Source of the DNA: GH45 sp965370965
GTDB lineage: Bacteria > Bacteroidota > Bacteroidia > Bacteroidales > SZUA-534
NCBI GenBank assembly: GCA_965370965.1
Contig: CBDUWQ010000032.1
Location: 1 to 26,312 of the forward strand
DNA length: 26,312 bases
Direction of reading: 5' to 3'
Shown: one piece after another, positions 1 through 8,035 of the stretch
How the letters are laid out: every line of letters starts with the position of its first letter
Position numbering within the stretch: position 1 is the first letter of the stretch
The notes under the pieces: generated by a model
Database searches by the model: none
What the model was told of the DNA's origin: nothing
The model's input: only the letters and a program-made list of their open reading frames with translations
Translations under genes and position numbers: made by a program

Positions 1-234
1 TGTAATCAGTTTATTAATAGAAGATTGAAATAAGTATTTATTTGAGTATCTCAATAATGAATATTAACCAATTACTGTATTTTTTCTTTATCAAGGCGAA
101 AATTCTTTGAATAGCTATGTTTATTGAAATAATTTTCAACGAAGAAAAAGGAAAATAGAAATGGTTTATCGGGTGTTTTGCTTTATAATTGGTATTATTG
201 CTATCCTTAACCAATTTTGCCTCAAATAATTGAT
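1..234. other. 5' non-coding region with imperfect hairpin
   Basis: I see no coding region in the first 234 bases. The clearest structure is an imperfect inverted repeat. Arms 98-113 and 122-137 match at 14 of 16 positions around an 8-nt loop, and outer arms 81-88 (TTTTTCTT) and 142-149 (AAGAAAAA) pair perfectly. The tip carries AATAGC, also found near the tips of the hairpins at 7828-7963 and 13772-13974. A TATAAT-like string at 184-189 may be chance in such AT-rich DNA. Confidence 0.5.
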
Positions 235-1137
235 ATGATAAAAAAAACTAAAATTTCACAAACAGGTATCGAACTATCAAAAGTGGTTCTTGGTTTATGG
301 CGTTTACCTGATATCTCAAGTAAACAGGTATTATCAATAATTTATAATGCCATTGATTTAGGAATAACCTCAATTGATGAAGCTGATATTTATGGCAGCT
401 ACAAAAGTCAAGCTATTTTGGGCAGGGCTTTAAAAGCCGATAAAACTCTGCGAAAAAAAATACAGTTAATAAGTAAAGCCGGTATTATTATCCCTGAATC
501 GTCATTATCAAAAACCTGTATTGGTTATTATAACACATCAGCAAAACATATTATAAATTCAGTTAATCAAACATTATCCGATTTAGGTACTGATTATCTT
601 GATGTTTTGTTAATCCACCGACCAAGTCCGTTAATGCATCCAAATGATTTGGATATAGTTTTTCAGAAACTAAAAAAGCAAGGTAAAGTTTTGCATTTTG
701 GTGTATCTAATTTTACTACAAGCCAGTTTGAGATGTTGCAAAATAACATGGATACTCCACTTGAAACAAATCAGGTAGAATTTTCGGTAATGCATGTTAA
801 CCCTTTGTATAATGGTGTTTTTGACCAATGCATTCAACACCAAATTAAACCAATGATATGGTCGCCATTGGGCGGTGGAGATTTGTTTAATAATTCTGAT
901 CAAAAAACAGAAAAGCTAAGACAAACTATATCTGATATTGGCAATGAATTGGGTGGTGCCTCCATAGATATGGTAGCTTTAGCATGGATTATAATGCATC
1001 CATCGGAGCCTGTTACTGTAATTGGAACTTTAAACCCTAACCGGATTAAGGCTGCCGTTGAGGCAACACAACTTAACCTTGACCAAGAACAATGGTTTAG
1101 AATTTTAATTGCAGCACAAGATTATCCGGTGCCCTAA
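235..1137 (+). CDS. Aldo/keto reductase (YdhF-like)
   Basis: This is a 300-residue NADPH-dependent aldo/keto reductase, a soluble TIM-barrel oxidoreductase. The expected tetrad is visible: D48 in SIDEADIYG, Y53, K81 in LISKAGI and H128 in LLIHRPSP. GKVLHFGVSNF and a cofactor-side WSPLGGGDLF segment are typical of the E. coli YdhF-like branch. The usual DTA at the catalytic Asp reads DEA here. An in-frame TTG at 217 would add six residues, but the ATG at 235 starts a more conventional N terminus. The gene converges on glpK with only 11 bp between the stops and no obvious terminator in the gap. The natural substrate cannot be told from sequence. Confidence 0.9.
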   Translation: MIKKTKISQTGIELSKVVLGLWRLPDISSKQVLSIIYNAIDLGITSIDEADIYGSYKSQAILGRALKADKTLRKKIQLISKAGIIIPESSLSKTCIGYYNTSAKHIINSVNQTLSDLGTDYLDVLLIHRPSPLMHPNDLDIVFQKLKKQGKVLHFGVSNFTTSQFEMLQNNMDTPLETNQVEFSVMHVNPLYNGVFDQCIQHQIKPMIWSPLGGGDLFNNSDQKTEKLRQTISDIGNELGGASIDMVALAWIIMHPSEPVTVIGTLNPNRIKAAVEATQLNLDQEQWFRILIAAQDYPVP

Positions 1138-1148
1138 CATCTACTTTA

Positions 1149-2645
1149 CTACTCTTCCCACTTTAAAATACGGCTTACTGCTTTTTGCCAACCTTTATAT
1201 AGTTTTTTGCTAATTTCAAAGGGTACTGTAGGGCTAAAGGTTTTTTCAATACTTCTTATATTGCTCAGTTCATCTTCGTTTTTCCAAAACCCGGTTGCCA
1301 GTCCGGCAAGAAAAGCTGCCCCCAATGCAGTTGTTTCAATAATTTTAGGCCTTATTACCTCAGCACTCAATATATCTGCCTGAAATTGCATTAAATAATT
1401 GTTTGCAGATGCCCCACCATCAACATCTAACTGTTTAATGGTAACACCAAAATCCTTTTCCATTGCGGTTATCACATCTTTACTCTGATATGCCAGTGAT
1501 TCTAAAGTAGCTTTAATAATATGCTTATCGGTAATGCCGAGCGTTAACCCCAAAATTCCGCCACGCGCATACATATCCCAATAAGGTGCGCCAAGCCCTG
1601 TAAATGCCGGAACCACATAAACACCCTCGGTATCTTCTAAATTTTCAGCAATGCTTTGTGTCTCCTTAGCATCAGTAATAAGGTGCAATGCATCGCGTAA
1701 CCATTTAATGGCAGCCCCGGCAATAAAAACACTGCCCTCAAGTGCATAATGCGGTTCATTAATTTTTGTTTTGCAGGTAAGTGTTGTCAGCAAACCGTGT
1801 TGCGAGTTCACTTTTTTTGTTCCGGTGTTCATTAAAATAAAACATCCCGTTCCGTAAGTATTTTTTGCCAGCCCGGCCTCAAAACTTGCCTGCCCGTAAA
1901 GAGCCGATTGCTGGTCGCCGGCAATACCTGCAATAGGAATTTCGCAACCATCAAAAAATTTGGCATCGGTTGTACCAACCAGCGAGCTAGATTCAACAAC
2001 ATTTGGCAACATTGATTTAGGAATATCAAAACGCTCTAAAAGTTCAGTATCCCACTTTAGTGATGCAATGTTAAAAATTAATGTGCGCGAGGCATTTGAA
2101 AAATCGCTTACATGGTTTTTTCCATTTGTCAGGTTCCAAATCAACCATGTGTCCACAGTACCAAACAGCAGCTCACCGTTTTCTGCTTTTTTTCGGGCAT
2201 TTTTAACATTATTTAATATCCAGTGTATTTTGGTTGCCGAAAAGTAGCTGTCAATAACAAGCCCTGTTTTTTCAGATATTTTATCGCTCCAGCCTTCATT
2301 TTTAAGCTGGTTGCAAAAATCGGCAGTTCGTTTATCTTGCCAAACAATGGCATTATATATGGTTTTTCCGGTGTTTTTGTCCCAAACAATTGTAGTTTCG
2401 CGCTGGTTGGTTATGCCAATGCCTTGAACTTGTTCGGGCTTAATTTTATTATCTGCTAAAACAGCCTTGGCAACCGCAAGCTGGCTTTCCCACATTTCAA
2501 CAGGGTCTTGTTCAACCCACCCTGCATGTGGATAGTATTGGGTAAACTCCTTTTGGGCAACACCTGCTATACTTCCTTTTTTATCAAAAAGTATAGCTCG
2601 CGAGCTACTGGTACCTTGGTCAAGTGATAAAATATACTTTTGCAT
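1149..2645 (-). CDS. glpK: Glycerol kinase
   Basis: This 498-residue FGGY-family kinase phosphorylates glycerol to glycerol-3-phosphate with ATP in the cytoplasm, feeding glycolysis and phospholipid synthesis. The N-terminal phosphate loop SLDQGTSSSRAILFD, GWVEQDP, GITNQRETT and the substrate-site NAIVWQDKRT are all present. GDQQSALYGQ, KNTYGTGCF and DGGASANNY (around residue 405) complete the set, and length is normal for GlpK. It starts 11 bp after the aspS stop on the same strand, so the two are probably cotranscribed. No glpF or glpD lies nearby. The gene is complete and ends W-E-E-TAG, back to back with the aldo/keto reductase. Confidence 0.97.
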   Translation of the reverse strand: MQKYILSLDQGTSSSRAILFDKKGSIAGVAQKEFTQYYPHAGWVEQDPVEMWESQLAVAKAVLADNKIKPEQVQGIGITNQRETTIVWDKNTGKTIYNAIVWQDKRTADFCNQLKNEGWSDKISEKTGLVIDSYFSATKIHWILNNVKNARKKAENGELLFGTVDTWLIWNLTNGKNHVSDFSNASRTLIFNIASLKWDTELLERFDIPKSMLPNVVESSSLVGTTDAKFFDGCEIPIAGIAGDQQSALYGQASFEAGLAKNTYGTGCFILMNTGTKKVNSQHGLLTTLTCKTKINEPHYALEGSVFIAGAAIKWLRDALHLITDAKETQSIAENLEDTEGVYVVPAFTGLGAPYWDMYARGGILGLTLGITDKHIIKATLESLAYQSKDVITAMEKDFGVTIKQLDVDGGASANNYLMQFQADILSAEVIRPKIIETTALGAAFLAGLATGFWKNEDELSNIRSIEKTFSPTVPFEISKKLYKGWQKAVSRILKWEE

Positions 2646-2656
2646 AAAGTAATTTT

Positions 2657-4411
2657 TTATTCCGGCTTAACTATTTTTAAATAAAGCTCGTTTAATTGCT
2701 CTTGTGCTATATTCGACGGCGAGTCAATCATAACATCGCATCCCGAGTTGTTTTTCGGAAAAGCAATTACATCGCGTATGCTATTTAATCCGGCAAATAA
2801 TGATACCCAGCGGTCAAAGCCAAAAGCTACACCACCGTGCGGAGGAGCACCAAATTTAAAGGCATTCATTAAAAAGCCAAACTGTTCCTCGGCCTGTTCG
2901 GGTGTAAAACCCAATGCCTTAAACATTTTTTGTTGCAGCTCCCTATCATGAATACGTATTGAACCGCCCCCAATTTCAACACCATTAATAACCAAATCGT
3001 AAGCATTTGCCTTAATTTTACCGGGGTCGGTGTCAAAAAGGTGCATATCGTCAATAATTGGTGATGTAAAAGGGTGGTGCATTGCATGATAACGCTTGCT
3101 CTCCTCGTTCCACTCAAGCAGCGGGAAATCAACTACCCACAGCGGGTTAAATTTGTTTTTATCCATTAATCCCAACCGTTTGCCCATTTCTAAACGGAGC
3201 TCAGACAATGCACTTTGAGTTTTGCTTTTAATGCCTGCCATTATAAGCAATAAATCGCCGGGTTTGGCATCCATCTTTTCAGCCCACTCCTTTTGTGCCT
3301 CTGCATCAAAAAATTTATCAACCGAACTTTTAAAAGTACCATCTTCGTTTACTTTTACATAAACCATACCCTGTGCGCCAATCTGAGGTCTTCTCACAAA
3401 ACCGGTAAGTTTGTCCAGCTCTTTTCTTGAGTATGATGCACATCCCGTAGCACATATCCCTGCAATATATTCAGCTTTATCAAAAACCATAAAGCCCTTG
3501 TCTTTAACCATATCGGTAATATCGTTAAAAGTCATTTCAAAGCGGGTATCGGGCTTATCGCTGCCATATAAATCCATAGCAGTTTGGTAAGTAATTTTAG
3601 GAAATTCACCTTCAATTTCTACTCCCTTAACCTCTTTAAACAAATGCTTGGCAAGGCCTTCAAACATATTTAATACATCATCGCGCTCAACAAATGCCAT
3701 TTCGCAGTCAATTTGGGTAAACTCAGGTTGACGGTCGGCACGCAAATCCTCATCTCTAAAACACTTAACAATTTGAAAATAACGGTCGTAACCCGATATC
3801 ATTAGCAATTGTTTAAAAGTTTGCGGCGATTGCGGCAAGGCATAAAACTCATTTGGGTTCATTCGCGATGGAACAACAAAATCGCGAGCTCCCTCTGGTG
3901 TACTTTTTATCAAGTATGGGGTTTCAATCTCAAAAAACCCTTGCTTATGTAAAAAATTGCGTACCTCAATACCCATTTTATGGCGCAGTTCAAGCGATTT
4001 TTGCAAAGGTTTACGCCTTAAATCCAAATACCTGTATTTCATCCGCAGCTCATCGCCACCATCCGATTCATCCTCTATGGTAAATGGTGGAATTTCTGAT
4101 TTATTTAAAATAATTAGTTCGGTTGCCAATATTTCAATATTGCCCGTTGGCAACTTCCTGTTTTTATTTTCACGTTCAATAACTTTTCCGGTTACCTTTA
4201 TTACAAATTCTCGCCCAAGTTCGCGGGCAGGGGCACTTAATTCAGGGTTTTTCGAAACATCAAAAACCAATTGGGTAATTCCATATCGGTCTCTTATATC
4301 AACAAAAGTCATCCCTCCCAGTTCACGCGCCTTTTGAACCCAGCCGCTCAATGTTACATTTTGCCCAATGTGTTCTTCTCTTAACTCTCCACAGGTATGT
4401 GTACGGTACAT
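2657..4411 (-). CDS. aspS: Aspartyl-tRNA synthetase
   Basis: This 584-residue class IIb synthetase charges tRNA-Asp with aspartate. The order is as in bacterial AspRS: an N-terminal OB-fold anticodon-binding domain (about residues 1-110, starting MYRTHTCGELREEHIGQ), the catalytic core with motif 2 around residue 217 (FRDEDLRADRQPEFTQ), a bacterial GAD-type insertion (about 290-420) and motif 3 near residue 532 (GVAFGFDRWVSLFAG). Length matches the bacterial enzyme. Whether it is discriminating or also makes Asp-tRNA(Asn) cannot be decided, and no gatCAB is in view. It is first gene of a likely aspS-glpK unit, with a 14-bp tandem repeat immediately upstream. Confidence 0.98.
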   Translation of the reverse strand: MYRTHTCGELREEHIGQNVTLSGWVQKARELGGMTFVDIRDRYGITQLVFDVSKNPELSAPARELGREFVIKVTGKVIERENKNRKLPTGNIEILATELIILNKSEIPPFTIEDESDGGDELRMKYRYLDLRRKPLQKSLELRHKMGIEVRNFLHKQGFFEIETPYLIKSTPEGARDFVVPSRMNPNEFYALPQSPQTFKQLLMISGYDRYFQIVKCFRDEDLRADRQPEFTQIDCEMAFVERDDVLNMFEGLAKHLFKEVKGVEIEGEFPKITYQTAMDLYGSDKPDTRFEMTFNDITDMVKDKGFMVFDKAEYIAGICATGCASYSRKELDKLTGFVRRPQIGAQGMVYVKVNEDGTFKSSVDKFFDAEAQKEWAEKMDAKPGDLLLIMAGIKSKTQSALSELRLEMGKRLGLMDKNKFNPLWVVDFPLLEWNEESKRYHAMHHPFTSPIIDDMHLFDTDPGKIKANAYDLVINGVEIGGGSIRIHDRELQQKMFKALGFTPEQAEEQFGFLMNAFKFGAPPHGGVAFGFDRWVSLFAGLNSIRDVIAFPKNNSGCDVMIDSPSNIAQEQLNELYLKIVKPE

Positions 4412-4429
4412 AGTATTTCTATTTTTTTA

Positions 4430-4471
4430 TATAAATCTTAAATCGTTTATCTCAAATCACTAATCTTAAAT
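4430..4471 (-). repeat. 3 x 14-bp tandem repeat in aspS leader
   Basis: Read on the minus strand, three contiguous 14-mers lie about 20 bp upstream of the aspS start: ATTTAAGATTAGTG (4471-4458), ATTTGAGATAAACG (4457-4444) and ATTTAAGATTTATA (4443-4430). They share ATTTrAGAT. A fourth, poorly matched unit may lie at 4472-4485. I could not identify a function. Confidence 0.7.
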
Positions 4472-4673
4472 TTTTAATTCTCAATAATAACACCTTAATT
4501 CCGCAGGATAATAATTAACTAATTGATAGTTAAAGTACAAATTATTAATAAAAATGATTATAGATTTATTATAATTTACTGTTTATTAATACAATGGTTC
4601 GTTAAATTTTTTCAATTTACTGATATACAGTATGTTAAAAAAATCAGATTATTTTTGTATATTACTGATAATC

Positions 4674-4706
4674 AGACCTAACAGGTTTTAAAAACCTGTT
4701 AGGTCT
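4674..4706. repeat. Perfect palindrome, 16-bp arms, 1-nt centre
   Basis: The left arm AGACCTAACAGGTTTT (4674-4689) and right arm AAAACCTGTTAGGTCT (4691-4706) are exact reverse complements around one A. It lies between divergent genes, so a terminator role is unlikely. I recall this kind of AGACCTAACAGG...CCTGTTAGGTCT palindrome as recurring in Bacteroidota intergenic DNA, but I cannot check that here. Confidence 0.9.
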
Positions 4707-4784
4707 TAAAGTTTAACAAACTATTGTTAATATAATCACACTTTAAATATGTTTATTTAACGTAACACCTACTTTTTTCAGCTA

Positions 4785-4827
4785 TTTTTTTACTTTGCGA
4801 AAGTAATATTTTTTACTTTTGCGAAAG
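4785..4827 (+). promoter_or_regulatory. Duplicated promoter-like block before tadA
   Basis: Two near-identical segments occur in tandem: TTTTTTACTTTGCGAAAG ending at 4803 and TTTTTTACTTTTGCGAAAG at 4809-4827. The second contains TACTTTTG (4814-4821), an exact match to the Bacteroidota -7 consensus TAnnTTTG, about 50 nt before the tadA ATG. A TTTG at 4794-4797 could act as the -33 element, although the spacing is shorter than the usual ~19. Confidence 0.5.
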
Positions 4828-4870
4828 CACAAATATTCAGGTATTTAAAAATATTTATACAATAATAGTT

Positions 4871-5314
4871 ATGGTTTTTACCGATGAGTTTTTTATGAAA
4901 AAAGCATTAGAGCAGGCTCAAGTTGCTTTTGAAAAAGATGAGGTGCCAGTTGGGGCTGTTATAGTTCACGGCAATCAGGTAATTGCCAGAGCCCACAATT
5001 TAACCGAAACGCTAAACGATGTAACTGCCCACGCCGAAATGCAGGCTTTTACAGCTGCTGCCGATTTTATTGGGGGCAAGTATCTGAACGACTGCACCCT
5101 TTATGTAACACTTGAGCCTTGCGTAATGTGCGCAGGGGCATCATATTGGACACAATTAAGTAAAATTGTTTTTGGCGCTTTTGACGAAAAACGTGGTTAT
5201 AGCAATCATAAAGCAAAATTTTTACACCCCAAAACCAAAGTTATTGGTGGGGTTCTCGAAAATGAATGTGCCTATTTAGTGCGTAAGTTCTTTAAACAAA
5301 AAAGAGAAGATTAA
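4871..5314 (+). CDS. tadA: tRNA adenosine(34) deaminase
   Basis: This 147-residue zinc-dependent deaminase converts adenosine to inosine at the wobble position of tRNA-Arg(ACG). The cytidine-deaminase-like signature is complete: H54 and catalytic E56 in TAHAEMQAF, and C84 and C87 in LEPCVMCAGA. VPVGAVIV and the C-terminal helix with VRKFFKQKR are also typical. Length is close to the usual 150-165. The ATG at 4871 is preceded by A/T-rich leader rather than a Shine-Dalgarno site. A guanine or cytosine deaminase is the alternative, but the EPCVMCAGA context favours TadA. Confidence 0.93.
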   Translation: MVFTDEFFMKKALEQAQVAFEKDEVPVGAVIVHGNQVIARAHNLTETLNDVTAHAEMQAFTAAADFIGGKYLNDCTLYVTLEPCVMCAGASYWTQLSKIVFGAFDEKRGYSNHKAKFLHPKTKVIGGVLENECAYLVRKFFKQKRED

Positions 5315-5375
5315 AGTTAGATTTTAGAAACAGTATAGTTTTAACTATTTTTGAGATTAATAAAATTATAAACGT

Positions 5376-5855
5376 ATGAAATTAGATAACGCTAAACGAG
5401 CAGGGATAATAAAGCTGATATACATGCTAATTCCACTATTGGTAGTTGCTGCCATAGCTGTGATATACCTTGTTTACGATTTAAAAAATTTAGGCTTAAT
5501 GGCAATAGCTATTGGTGTTTTATTGTTTTTCTTTTTAGTAATGGCAGTATTTCGTTTAAACTATATAATTTTTTATGCCGGACCCAATAAAATTACAATC
5601 CTTTATAAAACACTATCCCCCTTTAAATCGGCCAGTAATTCGGTAAAAATTAAAGCAACCGAATTTAGAAGTTATAAATTAAAAACAAGCTTGGGAGGGA
5701 TAAAAAAAACACTATACCTTAGTCTTGAAACACCAAGCGGAATGGCAAAATACCCGGGTATAGGATTAAGTTCACTAAAAAAGGACGAGATTGCTAATGT
5801 TACAAAAGCACTTGATTTAATTATAAAAATAAATTCTAAAATAAAAAAAACGTAA
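5376..5855 (+). CDS. Small two-TM protein with PH-like tail
   Basis: I do not recognise this 159-residue protein as a named family. Two hydrophobic segments lie at about residues 14-33 and 39-62, followed by a cytosolic domain of about 95 residues. That domain is rich in alternating hydrophobic/polar stretches (for example YAGPNKITILYKTLSPFK), which resembles a bacterial PH-like fold. Such proteins often sit in the inner membrane with the PH-like domain inside, but this is inference. It lies between tadA (61 bp upstream) and dprA (59 bp downstream) on the same strand. Base composition and codon use look native. Confidence 0.75.
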   Translation: MKLDNAKRAGIIKLIYMLIPLLVVAAIAVIYLVYDLKNLGLMAIAIGVLLFFFLVMAVFRLNYIIFYAGPNKITILYKTLSPFKSASNSVKIKATEFRSYKLKTSLGGIKKTLYLSLETPSGMAKYPGIGLSSLKKDEIANVTKALDLIIKINSKIKKT

Positions 5856-5867
5856 ACCAAACTTTGC

Positions 5868-5885
5868 AATAATAATAATAATAAT
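5868..5885 (+). repeat. (AAT)6 microsatellite before dprA
   Basis: Six uninterrupted AAT units run from 5868 to 5885, 29 bp before the dprA ATG. They directly follow ACTTTGC (5861-5867), a degenerate match to the TAnnTTTG promoter element. Copy-number change would alter leader length only, not reading frame. Confidence 0.85.
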
Positions 5886-5914
5886 AAGGCTATAGCAATT
5901 TATTAATTAACTAA

Positions 5915-7021
5915 ATGGGCATTACACAAGAAGAACTACGCAATTATTTAGCCCTTTGGTCGGTATCGGGCATTGGCAGCATGACATCGCGCAAGCTTAT
6001 TGCATACGCCGGCAATGCTAAAAATGCTTTGGAAATTAAGCAAAAAGATTTGCTGAAAATTCCCGGTATTGGTCCTAAATTAATTGATTCAATTGTATCG
6101 GGCAAGCATTATGAGCGTGCAGATAAAGAGCTGGAATTTATTGAAAAGTATAATATCAAAGCAACTTCAATTTTTAATGATGACTATCCATATAGGTTAA
6201 AACAGTGTGAAGATGCCCCATTGCTGCTTTTTACCAAAGGCCGGCTTTTAAATGACAATAAAAAATATATTTCAATTGTTGGAACAAGAAGCTCAACCCA
6301 ATATGGCAGAGATTTTTGCCTAAAAATAGTAACCTCCTTAAAAGAAAAAGGACACGATGCAGTAATAATCAGTGGTTTAGCTTTTGGGATTGACATAGCT
6401 GCACATAAAGCAGCATTAAAAAACAGTATGCCAACCTATGGTGTTTTGGCTCATGGTTTAAACACTATTTATCCGGCGCAGCATCGTAAAATTGCAACAC
6501 AAATGTTAGAACATGGCGGATTGATAACAGAGTTTATGCACGGTATTTTTCCTGATAAAAATAATTTTGTGCGCCGCAACAGGGTAATTGCCGGATTATG
6601 CGATGCAACCATTGTTGTTGAGAGCGATATTAAAGGCGGCTCGCTTATTACAGCCGATTTATCAAATTCATATAACCGCGATGTTTTTGCGGTTCCCGGG
6701 CGATTAAACGACAAGTTTTCATTGGGTACCAACAAATTAATTAAATCAAACAGAGCGGCACTTATTGAAACCGTTGAAGATTTAGAATATATTATGGGAT
6801 GGGAGGCATCGGCTCAGCCAAAACAAAAAACACTATTTCATAATTTCTCTGAAGAGGAAAAAGTAATTATGGATTTATTAGATAAAGGTGAAGAACTTAC
6901 AATTGATGTAATTTGCCGAAACTCAGGTTTTACCATGTCAAAAGTTTCGGCATTGTTGTTAAACCTCGAATTTGCAGATACGGTAAAGTGCCTTCCCGGA
7001 AAAGTGTTTTACAAAGTTTAA
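5915..7021 (+). CDS. dprA: DNA processing protein DprA
   Basis: This 368-residue DprA/Smf protein binds incoming single-stranded DNA in the cytoplasm and loads RecA during natural transformation. An N-terminal helix-hairpin-helix region (about residues 8-65, with KIPGIGPKLIDSI) precedes the Rossmann-like core. The core shows IVGTRSSTQYG at 121-131 and ISGLAFGIDIAAH at 152-164. A C-terminal winged-helix (DML1-like) domain lies at about 310-368. Length is typical. The gene is complete and followed 12 bp later by tatD, a possible operon. DprA is conserved in many bacteria with no known competence, so its presence alone does not show transformability. Confidence 0.95.
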   Translation: MGITQEELRNYLALWSVSGIGSMTSRKLIAYAGNAKNALEIKQKDLLKIPGIGPKLIDSIVSGKHYERADKELEFIEKYNIKATSIFNDDYPYRLKQCEDAPLLLFTKGRLLNDNKKYISIVGTRSSTQYGRDFCLKIVTSLKEKGHDAVIISGLAFGIDIAAHKAALKNSMPTYGVLAHGLNTIYPAQHRKIATQMLEHGGLITEFMHGIFPDKNNFVRRNRVIAGLCDATIVVESDIKGGSLITADLSNSYNRDVFAVPGRLNDKFSLGTNKLIKSNRAALIETVEDLEYIMGWEASAQPKQKTLFHNFSEEEKVIMDLLDKGEELTIDVICRNSGFTMSKVSALLLNLEFADTVKCLPGKVFYKV

Positions 7022-7033
7022 CTAAAAAAGCTT

Positions 7034-7810
7034 ATGGAATTTATTGATACACATGCTCATTTATATGTAGAAGAGTTTAGCAGTGATATAGACGAAGTGC
7101 TACAAAAAGCTAAAAACGAGGGGGTAAACCGAATAATAACGCCGGCAATTGACAGCAAAAGTCACAGTAATATGATTAAGATGGCTGAAAAACACCCCGA
7201 CATGGTTTATCCGCTTATGGGGCTTCATCCATCTTCGGTAAAAAGCGATTATAAAAAAGAGTTGGCACAGGTTGAAGATTATATATCGCAACGTTCTTTG
7301 TTTAATGGGATAGGAGAAATTGGCATTGATTTATATTGGGACAAAACACATTTTAAAGAACAACTTGATGCTTTTAAAACTCAGGTAAAATGGGCAATTG
7401 AGCTAAAATGGCCTATTGTTATTCATACCCGCGACTCGTTTAATGAAGTTTATAAAGCATTAGAGCCTTTGGTAACCGATGATTTAACAGGTATTTTTCA
7501 CTGTTTTGGAGGAACTGTTGAACAAGCCAAACAGATAATAAACATGGGCTTTATGCTTGGTATAGGTGGGGTTGTAACATTTAAAAACACAAACCTGCGT
7601 GAGGTAATAAAACAGATTGACTTAAATCATATTGTTTTAGAAACCGATAGTCCTTATCTTGCGCCGGTTCCATTTAGGGGCAAACGCAATCAAAGCAGTT
7701 ATATAAAGCTAATTGCCGAAAAAATAGCAGATGTTTATCAATATCCGCTCAATAAGGTTGCAAATGTAACAACCCAAAATGCAATAAGGGTGTTTAATCT
7801 AAATTATTAA
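7034..7810 (+). CDS. tatD: TatD-family metal-dependent DNase
   Basis: This 258-residue TIM-barrel metallohydrolase of the TatD/YcfH family has 3'-5' exonuclease-type DNase activity in characterised members. Metal ligands are all visible: H7 and H9 in FIDTHAHL, E95 in GEIGIDLYW, H131 in IVIHTRDSF, H156 in FHCFGG and D205 in LETDSPYLAP. RGKRNQSSY, typical of YcfH/TatD, follows. Length is normal. It starts 12 bp after dprA, so both DNA-handling genes may be one transcript. It could equally be a YabD/YcfH-type paralogue, since the cellular role of these is poorly defined. Confidence 0.93.
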   Translation: MEFIDTHAHLYVEEFSSDIDEVLQKAKNEGVNRIITPAIDSKSHSNMIKMAEKHPDMVYPLMGLHPSSVKSDYKKELAQVEDYISQRSLFNGIGEIGIDLYWDKTHFKEQLDAFKTQVKWAIELKWPIVIHTRDSFNEVYKALEPLVTDDLTGIFHCFGGTVEQAKQIINMGFMLGIGGVVTFKNTNLREVIKQIDLNHIVLETDSPYLAPVPFRGKRNQSSYIKLIAEKIADVYQYPLNKVANVTTQNAIRVFNLNY

Positions 7811-7827
7811 TGAGTTTTTTGTTATGA

Positions 7828-7963
7828 AAAGTCAAAATACAATAAATAAAGGGGAGCGCAGAAATTCGAATCGCAGGAATAGCCGTAGTTATTTTGAGAA
7901 TCGGATTTTGAGCCAGCCTAACTGTCTGGCAGGCATTCTCTTTATTTGCGGTAGTTTGACTTT
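7828..7963. repeat. Long imperfect hairpin element (tatD-ansA spacer)
   Basis: Arms AAAGTCAAAATAC (7828-7840) and GTAGTTTGACTTT (7951-7963) pair at 12 of 13 positions. A further shared AAATAAAG block lies next in on both sides. Inside are a nested stem (near AAATTCGAATC against GAATCGGATTT), a core AATAGCCGTAGTTA (7878-7891) and a small GCCAG/CTGGC hairpin. The whole 136 nt fills most of the 225-bp gap and has no coding potential. It may be a dispersed repeat or a structured RNA. Confidence 0.65.
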
Positions 7964-8035
7964 GGAATAGAAAAATTTATACATAATTTAGGTTTATATT
8001 TAATGTGTTAAATAGGCGTAAAAAGGCAAAAACAT

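Larger units (their letters stand above)
4412..4870. promoter_or_regulatory. Divergent aspS / tadA intergenic region
   Basis: The 459-bp gap between two divergent genes has no plausible coding region. From left to right it holds the aspS-proximal 14-bp tandem repeat (4430-4471), a long A/T-rich stretch, the perfect palindrome at 4674-4706 and a duplicated promoter-like block at 4785-4827. Promoters for aspS and tadA should both lie here. Only the tadA side shows a match to the TAnnTTTG element of this phylum. Confidence 0.55.

Noticed and set aside
2869..4337. Several frames of 67-126 residues over aspS
   Set aside because: They are shadows of a clearly conserved synthetase and have no family signature.
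4674..4706. Palindrome read as a rho-independent terminator
   Set aside because: It lies between divergent promoters, 260 bp from one start and 165 bp from the other, with no gene end nearby.
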